A stretch of DNA of 64,000 bases, taken from contig NZ_JAFCJT010000011.1 of assembly GCF_018130785.1 (NCBI RefSeq), positions 1 to 64,000 on the forward strand. Direction: 5' to 3'. Below the pieces are notes generated by a model. That model had not been told where the DNA came from. It saw only the letters and a list, made by a program, of their open reading frames with translations, and ran no database searches. Origin of the DNA: Bradyrhizobium liaoningense. Its GTDB lineage: Bacteria > Pseudomonadota > Alphaproteobacteria > Rhizobiales > Xanthobacteraceae. A program made the translations under genes and the position numbers. Shown here piece after piece: positions 53,327 to 62,178 of this stretch. Position 1 is the stretch's first letter. Each line of letters opens with the position of its first letter.

Positions 53327-54504
53327 TATTCCGGCCGGCGCCACACCTCGCCTGCAATCACCTCCTCGATGATCTCGGCTGCCCGCACGATCTCACTTTC
53401 GCCAATGTACAGCGGCGTGATCCCGAACCGCATGATGTCGGGTGCGCGGAAATCACCGATGAGGCCGCGGGCGATCAGGGCTTGCATCGCGGCGTAGCCG
53501 CCGTCGAAGGCGAAGGAGACTTGCGAGCCGCGGCGCTCATGTGCGCGTGGGGTCACGAGCTTGAGCTGCGGGCAGCGGCGCTCGACCTCGGCGATCAGCA
53601 AATCGCCGAGCGCCAGCGAACGTGCGCGGACTTCCGCGATATCGACGCGGTCCCATATATCGAGCGACGCCTCCAGCGCCGCCATCGCCAGCACTGGCGG
53701 CGTGCCCACACGCATGCGCTCGACGCCGCCGGCGGCCGCATAGGCAAGCTCGAACGCGAACGGCTTGGCGTGGCCCATCCATCCCGAGAGCGCGGCGCGC
53801 ACGTTGTCGGCGTGGCGCGGCGCGACGTAGAGGAAGGCCGGCGCGCCGGGGCCGGCGTTGATGTATTTGTAGGTGCAGCCGGCGGCGAAATCGACACCGC
53901 AACCAGCGAGATCGACCGGCAGCGCGCCGGCCGAATGCGCGAGGTCCCAGACCGTGACGATGCCGAGCGCATGCGCCTTCGCAGTCAGCTTCGCCATGTC
54001 GTGGCGCCGCCCGGTGCGGTAGTCGACCTCGGTGATGTAGAGAACAGCGACCTCCTCCGACAACGCGGCCTCAATCTCCTCCGGCGCCACCAGGCGCAAT
54101 TGATGGCCGCGCCCGAGCGTCACGATCAGGCCTTCGGCCATGTAGAGGTCGGTCGGGAAATTGCCGGTGTCTGACAGTACGATCTTGCGCGATGCGTTCA
54201 TGTCGAGCGCGGCAGCGAGTGCCTGATAGACCTTGAGCGACAGCGTGTCTCCGACCATCACGGAGCCGGCCTCCGCACCGACCAATCGCGCGATGCGATC
54301 GCCGACATGGCGCGGCTGGGCGTACCAGCCCGCACTGTTCCAGGCGCGGATCAGCTCATTGCCCCACTCATCGGTGATGACGCGGCTGACGCGCTCGGCA
54401 ACCCCCAGCGGCAGCGCGCCGAGCGAATTGCCGTCGAGATAGATCACGCCGTCAGGCAAATGGAACAAGGCCCTGGTGTCGTCATAGACGCGATATTTGG
54501 TCAT
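53302..54504 (-). CDS. kynU: kynureninase
   Basis: 400 residues, PLP enzyme (aminotransferase class V fold) splitting L-kynurenine to anthranilate and alanine. 'DGVIYLDGNSLGALP' is the typical N-terminus. The cofactor Asp is in 'WDLAHSAGA' (187) and the Schiff-base Lys is 213 in 'GCTYKYINAGPG'. The ATG at 54504 lies 8 bases after the kynA stop, and the long open frame upstream of it is only the antisense-free continuation through kynA. Third gene of the tryptophan-to-anthranilate operon. Confidence 0.95.
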   Translation of the reverse strand: MTKYRVYDDTRALFHLPDGVIYLDGNSLGALPLGVAERVSRVITDEWGNELIRAWNSAGWYAQPRHVGDRIARLVGAEAGSVMVGDTLSLKVYQALAAALDMNASRKIVLSDTGNFPTDLYMAEGLIVTLGRGHQLRLVAPEEIEAALSEEVAVLYITEVDYRTGRRHDMAKLTAKAHALGIVTVWDLAHSAGALPVDLAGCGVDFAAGCTYKYINAGPGAPAFLYVAPRHADNVRAALSGWMGHAKPFAFELAYAAAGGVERMRVGTPPVLAMAALEASLDIWDRVDIAEVRARSLALGDLLIAEVERRCPQLKLVTPRAHERRGSQVSFAFDGGYAAMQALIARGLIGDFRAPDIMRFGITPLYIGESEIVRAAEIIEEVIAGEVWRRPEYQVVNAVT

Positions 54505-54512
54505 GGCGATTT

Positions 54513-55352
54513 CTACAGAATGGTACGGACGCGCCAGAGCTCGGGAAACAGCTCGACCTCCAGCATGCGCTTGAGATAGCTGACGCCACCGGTGCCGCCG
54601 GTGCCGCGCTTGAAGCCGATGACGCGCTCGACCGTCGTGACATGGTTGAAGCGCCAGCGCCGGAAATAGTCCTCGAAGTCGACCAGCTTCTCGGCAAGCT
54701 CGTAGAGCATCCAGTGCGTCTCCGGCGCTTCGTAGACAACACGCCAGGCCTGGAGCACGCCCTCGTTGAAGCTGTGGGTCTCGCGCACGTCGCGCGCCAG
54801 CACGGACGCGGGCATCTTGAGCCCGTTGCGGTCGGCGAGCCGCAGCACCTCGTCGTACAGGCTCGGCGTGGCAAGCTCGCCTTCGAGCAGCCTGGTCGTT
54901 TCCAGATCGTGCGCGTGCGGCCTGAGCATGGCATGGTTGCGGTTGCCGAGGAGAAATTCGATCAGCCGGTACTGACGTGACTGGAAGCCCGAGGACTGGC
55001 CAAGCTGCGAGCGGAAACGCGTGTACTCGCTGGGCGTCATGGTGCGCAGCACGTCCCAGGCATTGTTGAGCTGCTCGAAGATGCGCGACATCCGGGCCAG
55101 CATCTTCATCGCGGGCTGCACTTCGTCCCTGGCGATGGCGCGGCGCGCGGCGCTGAGCTCGTGGATGGCCAGCCGCATCCACAGCTCCGTGGTCTGATGC
55201 TGGATGATGAACAGCATCTCGTCATGGGCTTCCGAGAGCGGATGCTGCGCGCCGAGGATCGCATCCAGCGCCAGATAGTTGCCGTAGGACATACGCCGGA
55301 CGAAATCGGTCTCGGCGCCTTCGCTGGTGGGATCGTAATCGCTGGACGTCAT
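54513..55352 (-). CDS. kynA: tryptophan 2,3-dioxygenase
   Basis: 279 residues, haem enzyme opening the indole ring of L-Trp to N-formylkynurenine. Signature segments are 'MSYGNYLALDAILGAQHPLSE', 'MLFIIQHQTTELWMRL' (distal His in QHQTTE) and 'RWRFNHVTTVERVIG' (proximal His). The C-terminal 'GGTGGVSYLKRM' completes the family pattern. The size fits the bacterial enzymes. Start at 55352. The formamidase gene lies 34 bases upstream, so all three steps are adjacent. Confidence 0.97.
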   Translation of the reverse strand: MTSSDYDPTSEGAETDFVRRMSYGNYLALDAILGAQHPLSEAHDEMLFIIQHQTTELWMRLAIHELSAARRAIARDEVQPAMKMLARMSRIFEQLNNAWDVLRTMTPSEYTRFRSQLGQSSGFQSRQYRLIEFLLGNRNHAMLRPHAHDLETTRLLEGELATPSLYDEVLRLADRNGLKMPASVLARDVRETHSFNEGVLQAWRVVYEAPETHWMLYELAEKLVDFEDYFRRWRFNHVTTVERVIGFKRGTGGTGGVSYLKRMLEVELFPELWRVRTIL

Positions 55353-55386
55353 GGCAGGCCCTTTCGATCGATCAATCCTCGCCTCG

Positions 55387-56196
55387 TCAGTCGAGGCCGA
55401 TCAGGCGCGCGGTGATCGGCGACGACGGATCCTTCAGTCCGTCGATCACGGTGAAATGGTTGAGCCCGGGATCGACGACGAGGCGCGTCGGCACGTCGAA
55501 GCCGGTCCAGACATTAGCCATCAGATCGGACTGGCGGATGAATTCCGGCCGCTCGGTGCCGCCCACCCATGCGGTGACAGGCGAATGCCCGCGCGGCAGA
55601 TGCAGCGCCGCGCTTTCGAGCGTCGCCTCCTCCATGGTCATGCGCAGCGTCTCGTTCATCTTCGTCTTGAGCAGCGGTCGCAGATCGTGCAGCCCGCTGA
55701 TCGAGAGCGTGCCGGCGACGCGGTTATAGACCGTGCCTTCGAGCCGGCTGTCGTCGCACAGCATGCGCGTGACGAGATGGCCGCCGGCGGAATGGCCGGC
55801 GAGCCGGATTGGCCCGGCGACGAGCGACGCCGCCTTGGCTATCGCGGCGCTGATTTCCGCAGTCATGTCGGAGATGCGTGCCGCGGGCGCCAGCGTGTAG
55901 CTCGGCAGCGCCACCGTCCAGCCGTGATGCCGCGCGCCTTCGGCAAGATCGGTCCAGGTCGATTTGTCGAAGCGCATCCAGTAGCCGCCGTGCACGAAGA
56001 CGACGAGGCCCTTGCTGTCGCCGTCGGGCAAGATCAGGTCGAGACGCTGGCGCTCACCCGCGCCGTAGGCAATGTCCGAACGGAAGCCCTTCAGGCCGGC
56101 GCGGTAAGCCGCCGCCCGCTCCGCCCATTGCGCCGGCATCTTGTCCGAGCCCGGGATATGGGCCGAATTGGCATAAGCATCATCCCAATCGCGCAT
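55387..56196 (-). CDS. alpha/beta hydrolase, probable kynurenine formamidase (AFMID-like)
   Basis: 269 residues. The oxyanion motif HGGYW is at 69-73 and the nucleophile is Ser136 in 'AGHSAGGH'; the acid and His come from 'VDPGLNHFTV'. HGGYW is typical of animal-type formamidases (AFMID) rather than the metal-dependent bacterial KynB. It is immediately upstream of kynA and kynU, so hydrolysis of N-formylkynurenine is very likely. No signal peptide. The usual bacterial kynB is not needed if this enzyme does the step. Confidence 0.85.
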   Translation of the reverse strand: MRDWDDAYANSAHIPGSDKMPAQWAERAAAYRAGLKGFRSDIAYGAGERQRLDLILPDGDSKGLVVFVHGGYWMRFDKSTWTDLAEGARHHGWTVALPSYTLAPAARISDMTAEISAAIAKAASLVAGPIRLAGHSAGGHLVTRMLCDDSRLEGTVYNRVAGTLSISGLHDLRPLLKTKMNETLRMTMEEATLESAALHLPRGHSPVTAWVGGTERPEFIRQSDLMANVWTGFDVPTRLVVDPGLNHFTVIDGLKDPSSPITARLIGLD

Positions 56197-56343
56197 TGTT
56201 ACTCCTTCGGCGGACTCAAGGCCTTGCGATCAGGCGCCAGTCTGCCACCAGCGGGGCCGGCATCCTAGTCTTTATTTTAAGCTTAAAGTATCTGGACGCG
56301 CTCGCGCTTCAGGCAGAAGTCACCCCCATTCCAGAAGCCGCAG

Positions 56344-56466
56344 AATGGGCAAAGCGACTTGTCCGCCGCAGATCGAAGAGCGAAGGCGGAAGCGTGCCAA
56401 CTTTCTCGTGCGAGATGGAGGAAACATGGTGGACACGGCGCAAGGGCGCCCTTGCCCGCCCTGCGC
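56344..56466. repeat. mosaic palindromic repeat
   Basis: It begins 'aatgggcaaagcg' and ends 'ttgcccgccctgcg', which are degenerate inverted copies related to the element at 7537-7626, with extra inverted arms ('ccgccgcagatcg' and 'gaaggcgga') inside. It fills the gap between the formamidase promoter area and the M20 gene's 3' end. Confidence 0.6.
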
Positions 56467-56487
56467 CAGCAGCGAAGGCCGCCTCAG

Positions 56488-57765
56488 CTACGCCTTCTCC
56501 ACCCCGCACCAATCCGCGATGAACAGGGCCATCGCCTTGGTCGACTTCTTCAGCGACTCCAGGTCGACGAATTCGTTGAAGCCGTGCATCTCGCCGCCGC
56601 TCGCGCCGAAGCACAGGCTTGGGATACCGTGATTGAGGCCGTAGAAACGGGTGTCGGTGAGCGCGGTGAAGACGAGATCTTCGACCTCGCCGCCATAGAC
56701 GGTGTTGAAGGCCTTGCCGAACGTGGCCTCGGGCGCGGCGGCATCGGTCAGTTCATACCCCTCCGACAGGAAGCCCGACCATTCGATCTCCGGCGGATTG
56801 TTGGCGAGGAAGCGGTGGTTGCGTGCGGCAGCCGCAACGCAGGCTGCGATCTCCTTCTGGTGATCGGCGATCGACCAGCCCGGCAGGACGGCGATACGGC
56901 AATCGACGTCGCACCAGGCCGGCACGCTGGAAGCCCAGTCGCCGCCCTTGATGATGCCGGGATTGAAGTTGATGGGATGGTTCAACGTCTTGAAGTGCCG
57001 ATCAGCTTTCGCGCGCTCGTTCCACTCGATCTCAAGCTTTTGCAGCGCCTGGATCAAATGATAGGCAGCCATGATGGCGTTCGCGCCGGAGCCGGCGAAG
57101 GCAACGTGGGTCGGATGGCCTTTCACGCGCAGGCGAAACCAGATCACACCGACCTGCGAGCGCACCATCTTGCCGCCGGTCGGTTCCGGGATGAAGCAGG
57201 CGTCGGCCCGATAGCCGCGCTGCAATGTCGAGAGAGCGCCGACGCCGGTGCTCTCCTCCTCGATCACGGACTGGAAGTGGATCCGCGCCGTCGGCCTGAA
57301 ACCCGCCGCCTTGATCGCATCCAGCGCATAGAGCGCGCCGATCGTGCCCGACTTCATGTCGCAGGCGCCGCGGCCGAACATCTTGCCGTCCTTGATGACG
57401 GGCGAGAATGGCGGCGTGTCCCACAATTCCAGCGGCCCCGCGGGCACGACGTCGCAGTGGCCCTGAAGGATCAGCGATTTGCCGCCATTCGTTTGCGGAC
57501 GGTAGGTGCCCACCACCGAGCGGGCCTTGGAGAAATCGTGCTCGATCGGACCGAAGCCGCGCAGATCCTTGAGATCGTCGACGTTGATATGCCAGTCGTC
57601 GACCTCATAGCCGCGCGCGCGCAGGAGGTCGCCGATCATGTCCTGGCACGGCCCCTCCGCCCCGCGGGTCGAAGGGATCGCGACGAAATCGCTTGTGGTC
57701 GCAAGCTGGGCTTCGAAGCCGGCATCGACGGCGTCGAGAATCCTCTGCTGCGTCTCGGCATTCAT
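56488..57765 (-). CDS. M20-family deacylase/peptidase (ArgE/DapE-like)
   Basis: 425 residues, cytoplasmic metallo-hydrolase. Metal motifs are in order: 'LQGHCDVVPAG' (His, Asp), 'GRGACDMKSG' (Asp), 'VIEEESTGVGA' (Glu-Glu catalytic), and a C-terminal His in 'GASGGEMHGFNE'. The central dimerisation domain is present. Likely substrates are N-acyl amino acids or succinyl-diaminopimelate-like compounds; none is proven. The start is at 57765. It lies between the kynurenine operon and the PNPOx gene, all on the minus strand, but with gaps. Confidence 0.9.
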   Translation of the reverse strand: MNAETQQRILDAVDAGFEAQLATTSDFVAIPSTRGAEGPCQDMIGDLLRARGYEVDDWHINVDDLKDLRGFGPIEHDFSKARSVVGTYRPQTNGGKSLILQGHCDVVPAGPLELWDTPPFSPVIKDGKMFGRGACDMKSGTIGALYALDAIKAAGFRPTARIHFQSVIEEESTGVGALSTLQRGYRADACFIPEPTGGKMVRSQVGVIWFRLRVKGHPTHVAFAGSGANAIMAAYHLIQALQKLEIEWNERAKADRHFKTLNHPINFNPGIIKGGDWASSVPAWCDVDCRIAVLPGWSIADHQKEIAACVAAAARNHRFLANNPPEIEWSGFLSEGYELTDAAAPEATFGKAFNTVYGGEVEDLVFTALTDTRFYGLNHGIPSLCFGASGGEMHGFNEFVDLESLKKSTKAMALFIADWCGVEKA

Positions 57766-57819
57766 CAGGCTACTCCAATCGGGCGTTCAGATCATCGAAG
57801 GAGCGCAAGCTAGCTGATT

Positions 57820-58545
57820 TCAGCCGTTCGGGTACTCTGCAAAATAGGCATCCCGCAATGCATCTTCGAGCAGACGGCCTTCCGAATAGCCACTCAATGT
57901 CGCAGGCCGGTTCACGCCGTCGAGCAGCCGCGGGCAAGGTTCCGGCGCGCCGAGCACGGTGCGTACCGGAATGCGCTCGGCATAGATCGGCAATTCGTAG
58001 TCCTCGTCGTCATCGGCGACACCCTTGGCGCGGACCTTGGCCGAGGCCTCCTCGATCTCCATCGCTATGAAGGACGTCGCCTTGATCTCCTGCGTGTTGC
58101 TCTGACGCAGGCTCGCGGTGCGGTCCGGGAAAAAACGGTCGACCATCGCGATCACTGCCCGCTCCTTTTCCTCGGGATCAGTGACGAGATAGGCGGTGCC
58201 GAACGCCATCACGGCGCGGTAGTCGGCGGAATGGTTGAAGCCGCAGCGCGCCAGCACGAGGCTGTCGAGATGGGCGACCGTCAGGCACACGCGTTCGCCC
58301 CTGGTCTGGTTGCGCAGCATGCGACTCGCGCTCGAACCGTGCCAGTACAGCTTCGTTCCCTCGCGCCAGAAGAAAGTCGGCGTGCAATAGGGCTGACCGT
58401 CGATCACATAGGAGACATGGCACATCATCGACGAATCCAGAATACGATGAACGGTCCCGTGATCGTAAAAGCCGCGGTCGTGACGGCGCTTCACCTGGTT
58501 GCGCGCTGACGTCGGATAGGAATTCTGGCTTTCAGTCTGGCTCAC
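57820..58545 (-). CDS. PNPOx-like pyridoxamine 5'-phosphate oxidase family protein
   Basis: 241 residues. The split-barrel flavin fold shows 'CHVSYVIDGQPYCTPTFFWRE', then 'GSSASRMLRNQTRGERVCLTV' and 'NHSADYRAVMAFGTAYLV'. It may bind FMN or F420-like cofactor. It is divergent from the MocR/PdxR-type regulator at 58621, and such pairs usually work together in vitamin B6 or amine metabolism. The GTG at 58545 has AGGAG upstream; the longer frame to 59130 is antisense to the regulator and is not used. Confidence 0.85.
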   Translation of the reverse strand: MSQTESQNSYPTSARNQVKRRHDRGFYDHGTVHRILDSSMMCHVSYVIDGQPYCTPTFFWREGTKLYWHGSSASRMLRNQTRGERVCLTVAHLDSLVLARCGFNHSADYRAVMAFGTAYLVTDPEEKERAVIAMVDRFFPDRTASLRQSNTQEIKATSFIAMEIEEASAKVRAKGVADDDEDYELPIYAERIPVRTVLGAPEPCPRLLDGVNRPATLSGYSEGRLLEDALRDAYFAEYPNG

Positions 58546-58620
58546 GGCCGCTCCTGTCGGGATTGGAACAAATCCAGGAGAGTTGTAGCGGCCGATTTGG
58601 TCTGCGATAGTGCCAATTCC

Positions 58621-60093
58621 ATGCGAAAAATTCCGACCAATTTCGTCCCCTCGCCGGCCAAGGCCGAACTGCCGCTCGACCTCACCGGCCCGCACATCAC
58701 CGCGGGCGCGTCGTCGGCGCACCGGCTGTACCAGGCGCTGTGCGAGATGATCGTCTGTGGTCTCGTCAAGCCCGACGAACCGCTGCCGCCATCGCGGACG
58801 CTGGCCAAGCAGACCGGCTTCCGCCGCAACGCCGTCGTCACTGCCTATGAGCGGCTGATCGCCGACGGCTTTGCCGACGCGACCGTCGGCTCCGGCACCT
58901 TCGTCGCCGCGCGGATTCCGGCGCGCGCCGCCGAGCCGAAGAAGCCGAAGGCCGTGGTCGAAACACCCAGACAGGGCGCGTTCTCGCTCGGCTGCACCCA
59001 TATCGACGAGCGCGCGGTGCAGCGTTTTCGCGCTTTCGTCGGCCGGCGCATGCGTGCCTTCGGATCGGAGCATCTGCACTATGGCGATCCGCGCGGCAGC
59101 CGCGAGCTGCGTGCCGCGATCGCCGATCATCTGCTGTCGGCACGTGGACTGCGCTGCGATCCGGATCAGATCATGCTGACGTCAGGCACGCTGCACGCGC
59201 TGCGCATTGTGCTAAGTGCGATCCTGAAGCCCAACGACCAGGTCTGGTGCGAGGACCCGGGTTACCCCGCCGCGCGAAAAACCATTTCGCATTGCGGTTA
59301 TCGTGCCGTGCCCGTTCCCGTCGACGAACACGGGATACGTGTCGCCAGGGGCCGCACCGCCGCCTCGTCCGCACGCGCGGCCTATGTGACGCCATCGCAC
59401 CAGTTTCCGCTGGGCGTGCAGATGTCGATGCCGCGACGGCTGGAACTGCTGGATTGGGCGAGGCAGGCCGGCGCCTTCGTGCTGGAGGACGACTACGACA
59501 GCGAGTTCCGCTACGACGGCGCGCCTCTGATGTCGCTTGCCGGCATCGATCATCTCCAGCGCGTGATCTACATGGGCACGTTCGCCAAGACGCTGTTTCC
59601 GGGCCTGCGCATCGGTTATTGCGCGCTGCCCGAGCGCCTGATCGCTGATGTCACCACCGCGCGCGCAGCGCTCGACCGGTTTCCCGGCACGCTGATGGAA
59701 GGCGCGGTGGCCGACATGCTTAATTCCGGCGCGTTCGCCGCGAACCTGAAGCGCGTGCGCAAGCTTTATCGCGAGGCGCGCGATGCGCTGGCTGAGACGC
59801 TGGAAGCAGCATCCGACGGTGCGCTGTCGGTGCCGGTACCGTCGCAAGGGCTGCACCTCGTCGCCCGGTTCGATCCATCGGTCGATCTTGCGGTCGCGGC
59901 ACAGGCGAAGCAGGCCGCCGGCGCAGAAGGCTGGCTGCTCGCCGACACCTATTCCTGCGCAAATCCCCTGCCCGGTTTCGTGCTGGGATTTTCGGGGCAC
60001 GCACTTCCGGGCCTTATCGCGTCCGCCAAACAGCTTGCCCGGGAATCGCGCGTTGTCTTGCGCGCGGCGAGCAGATCGGCCCGGCGGGCGTGA
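58621..60093 (+). CDS. MocR/GabR-type regulator (GntR HTH + aminotransferase domain)
   Basis: 490 residues. The N-terminal GntR winged helix (about 35-95) contains 'LPPSRTLAKQTGFRRNAVVTAYE'. The C-terminal fold-I aminotransferase-like domain has 'LEDDYDSEFRYDG' and a PLP Lys in 'MGTFAKTLFPGLRIGYCA'. MocR/PdxR proteins sense PLP or amino acids. The divergent PNPOx gene is the probable target, controlled from the 75-base gap between them. The ATG at 58621 is used; the frame extends to 58597 without a good start. Confidence 0.92.
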   Translation: MRKIPTNFVPSPAKAELPLDLTGPHITAGASSAHRLYQALCEMIVCGLVKPDEPLPPSRTLAKQTGFRRNAVVTAYERLIADGFADATVGSGTFVAARIPARAAEPKKPKAVVETPRQGAFSLGCTHIDERAVQRFRAFVGRRMRAFGSEHLHYGDPRGSRELRAAIADHLLSARGLRCDPDQIMLTSGTLHALRIVLSAILKPNDQVWCEDPGYPAARKTISHCGYRAVPVPVDEHGIRVARGRTAASSARAAYVTPSHQFPLGVQMSMPRRLELLDWARQAGAFVLEDDYDSEFRYDGAPLMSLAGIDHLQRVIYMGTFAKTLFPGLRIGYCALPERLIADVTTARAALDRFPGTLMEGAVADMLNSGAFAANLKRVRKLYREARDALAETLEAASDGALSVPVPSQGLHLVARFDPSVDLAVAAQAKQAAGAEGWLLADTYSCANPLPGFVLGFSGHALPGLIASAKQLARESRVVLRAASRSARRA

Positions 60094-60160
60094 CGAAGGT
60101 TCACTATCAGAATCGCGAGGCGATCCCTACATTGCGGCATCGATGCCGGAACCTTTCACC

Positions 60161-60406
60161 ATGCTTCTACGCCGTGCTGCCAGCCTCTCGCTCCTGATCT
60201 CGATCGCGCTCACTGCGACGGCGCACGCCGTCACCGTCGGCCGTGAGCAGGACATCGTCGATCTCAAGCTCGGCCAGCGCGTGCAAGTGGATGACGGAAC
60301 CTGCCCCGCCGGGCAGGTCAAGGAAGTGCGCGGTGCGAAAATGACCGACAAGGGCGTGGCGAGGACCAGTGCCTGCGTGCCGCGCTACGGTCCGAAATCG
60401 AAGTGA
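60161..60406 (+). CDS. DUF6719-like secreted small protein
   Basis: 81 residues. A signal peptide (MLLRRAASLSLLISIALTATAHA) precedes 'VTVGREQDIVDLKLGQRVQV', then 'CPAGQVKEVRGAKMT' with two Cys. The conserved 'EQDIVDLxLGQRV' block appears in a rhizobial family of unknown function. The ATG at 60161 is chosen for the signal peptide; one at 60143 adds six residues. GGAA lies upstream. Confidence 0.72.
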   Translation: MLLRRAASLSLLISIALTATAHAVTVGREQDIVDLKLGQRVQVDDGTCPAGQVKEVRGAKMTDKGVARTSACVPRYGPKSK

Positions 60407-60412
60407 TGATGG

Positions 60413-60778
60413 TTACGACTTCGCCGGGTCGAACATGCACTGCAAGGTCGGTTTGGCGATCTTGGTGAAGGTCGGGCCGATCTCGCTCTGCTTGGACGCC
60501 GGCACCCAATCGGTCTCGATCGTTGGCACACCGGTCTCGCTGATGCCGCGCAACAGCGCCTCGCGAAGATCGCGGTCCTCGACGGCCGCCGCAGCGTGAT
60601 CATGCAGGCAGCTGCAGACCGCCTCGGGATGCTCCCAGCGCCCTAGCATCCGCGGCGCACACTGACGCACGAACTCGCTCCGGGGATCCGGTAGTCTGGA
60701 GGGAGCGCGCACCTGCGCATGGGCAGCACTGATCGTCAGGAGGGAAACGAACGCTGCAGCGCAGAACCGGACAATCAT
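60413..60778 (-). CDS. secreted hypothetical protein, 121 residues
   Basis: The signal peptide is MIVRFCAAAFVSLLTISAAHAQ. The mature chain has three or four Cys ('VRQCAPRML', 'EAVCSCLHDHAA', 'LQCMFDPAKS') that suggest a compact disulfide-bonded domain. No named family recognised. It is convergent with the DUF6719-like gene with six bases between stops. Confidence 0.7.
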   Translation of the reverse strand: MIVRFCAAAFVSLLTISAAHAQVRAPSRLPDPRSEFVRQCAPRMLGRWEHPEAVCSCLHDHAAAAVEDRDLREALLRGISETGVPTIETDWVPASKQSEIGPTFTKIAKPTLQCMFDPAKS

Positions 60779-60826
60779 GATGGCCTTTATCGGCTGGTTG
60801 TTCTTGTGATTCCTCTTGGCTCTCGA

Positions 60827-60991
60827 TCAGAAGCGCGCGGCGACCATGATCGGCTGCGGCGCTGTGGTGGTGACCGGCGAGCCGCTGTACTGGAAGGTGC
60901 CGACACCCGGGAGATTGCCGTCCGGCGCCCCCGCGAACGACGAGCCGGCGAGCACGAAACCGAAGGCAAGGATGAAGCTGAGCGCGCGCAT
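60827..60991 (-). CDS. secreted small protein, 54 residues
   Basis: A good ribosome site (GGGAG) precedes the ATG at 60991. The signal peptide is 'MRALSFILAFGFVLAGSSFA' and the mature part is only about 34 residues ('GTFQYSGSPVTTTAPQPIMV'), Thr/Pro-rich. It has no Cys. The function is unknown. It lies 48 bases before the 121-residue secreted protein, same strand, possibly one transcript. Confidence 0.62.
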   Translation of the reverse strand: MRALSFILAFGFVLAGSSFAGAPDGNLPGVGTFQYSGSPVTTTAPQPIMVAARF

Positions 60992-61263
60992 GGTCTTGTC
61001 TCCCAATTCCGTGGCCGGCGGTGCGCCGTCGTCGTTGCGAAGCTGATAACCATGCGTCGTTTCGCGCGTGATGCACCAAAAGCGGAAAATGGTTTCGTCT
61101 TCGCGAGAATTGTTTCGTCGCACCCCGGGCGACGAAACATTCGGCGAAAAATCTCAATCTTTTCAGGCGGGTCGCACCGCGGATCAAAGTGGCGTGGCAA
61201 GCGCTGCTCGCGCTTGGAAGCAGACCTCACACTGCGCGCCGTCACACGCGCGCCTTCCGCACT

Positions 61264-61410
61264 TCACATGCATTTTACGTTTTTCTGCTGAAGAGAAGCC
61301 CAAACGGTGGCTGGGTCCTGTCGAACCGGGGGCGCTTCGGGTGCGACCGAACCATCGAAACCGAGAAGCCCGGAACCACCGGGCACGTTCAGTTGAGGGA
61401 TGGCCATCAT
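61264..61410 (-). CDS. possible small ORF, 48 residues (alternative to the plus-strand ORF)
   Basis: This frame (MMAIPQLNVPGGSGLLGFDG...) is protein-like in composition but has mixed third-position GC and no ribosome site. It starts at the same few bases as the plus-strand ORF at 61409, so at most one is likely real. It is reported because neither is clearly better supported. Confidence 0.3.
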   Translation of the reverse strand: MMAIPQLNVPGGSGLLGFDGSVAPEAPPVRQDPATVWASLQQKNVKCM

Positions 61411-61618
61411 GATGGCGCAAGATCGTGCAGCGGCGCGCGAGGCGGACCTGCGGACCGACCGCGCCGACCAACACCCCATTCGCGGCCGCGTCGCCTCGGG
61501 CGGCGCGATGTCGCTGCAGTCAGGCCGCGGCTACGAAGCCGCGCCACAGGCATTCGTGCGGCTGACCGGCTCGCACCATGTAAAACCGCAGGCCAGCCGC
61601 GCCATCGTCACTGAGTGA
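61409..61618 (+). CDS. possible small hypothetical protein, 69 residues
   Basis: GAGGG lies 9 bases before the ATG at 61409 (an ATG at 61400 is too close to it). Third positions are strongly GC-rich, as in real genes here. The protein is polar and Arg-rich ('AQDRAAAREADLRTDRADQ', then 'SGGAMSLQSGRGYEAAP'). No family is recognised. It ends 11 bases before the convergent CreA stop. Confidence 0.4.
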   Translation: MMAQDRAAAREADLRTDRADQHPIRGRVASGGAMSLQSGRGYEAAPQAFVRLTGSHHVKPQASRAIVTE

Positions 61619-61629
61619 ATGCAAGCGCG

Positions 61630-62178
61630 TCACTGAGTGAAGAACTCGCCGCACTTCTGGATGTTTGCGTCAGCCGGTCCCCACGGCATGATCGGCACGG
61701 TCGAGGTCGAGTTCTTCGGCGAGCCCTCGATCAGCTTGTCCGAATAGACCATGTAGACCAGCACATTGCGCTTGGCGTCACAGCCGCGCACGATCTGCAT
61801 CTTCTTGAAGAACAGCGAGCGGCGTTGGCGGAACATGTCGTCGCCCTGCTCCATCTTGTTCTTGAACTTGATCGGACCGACCTGGCGGCAAGCCAGCGAG
61901 ATATCCGAGACCTCCTCGGCAAGACCGAGCCAGCCCTTGAAACCGCCCTTTTCCGGGATCGTAAAATGGCAGGCCACGCCCTCGACTTCAGGGTCATCGA
62001 GACCATAGGTCGCGAGCTTGTCATTCGGGCTCATCCATTTGAACACGGTTGAGCGGCGGAAGATCAGATCCGGTTCGTCAGCGGCGATTGCAGAGGTCGC
62101 TGGCACGGCCAGCAGCAGGAGGAATAAAACGAGGTCTTTCAAGCGGATGCCAGAAAGACCGGGGAAACGAGATGACAT
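61630..62178 (-). CDS. creA: CreA family protein
   Basis: 182 residues. A signal-like N-terminus ('KDLVLFLLLLAVPATSAIAADEPD') precedes the CreA domain: 'VFKWMSPNDKLATYGLDDPEV', 'GVACHFTIPEKGGFKGWLGL', 'RSLFFKKMQIVRGCD' and 'NVLVYMVYSDKLIEGSPKNS'. CreA is a widespread periplasmic protein of unknown activity named for its place beside creBCD in E. coli; no creBCD is here. GGAG precedes the ATG at 62178. Confidence 0.93.
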   Translation of the reverse strand: MSSRFPGLSGIRLKDLVLFLLLLAVPATSAIAADEPDLIFRRSTVFKWMSPNDKLATYGLDDPEVEGVACHFTIPEKGGFKGWLGLAEEVSDISLACRQVGPIKFKNKMEQGDDMFRQRRSLFFKKMQIVRGCDAKRNVLVYMVYSDKLIEGSPKNSTSTVPIMPWGPADANIQKCGEFFTQ

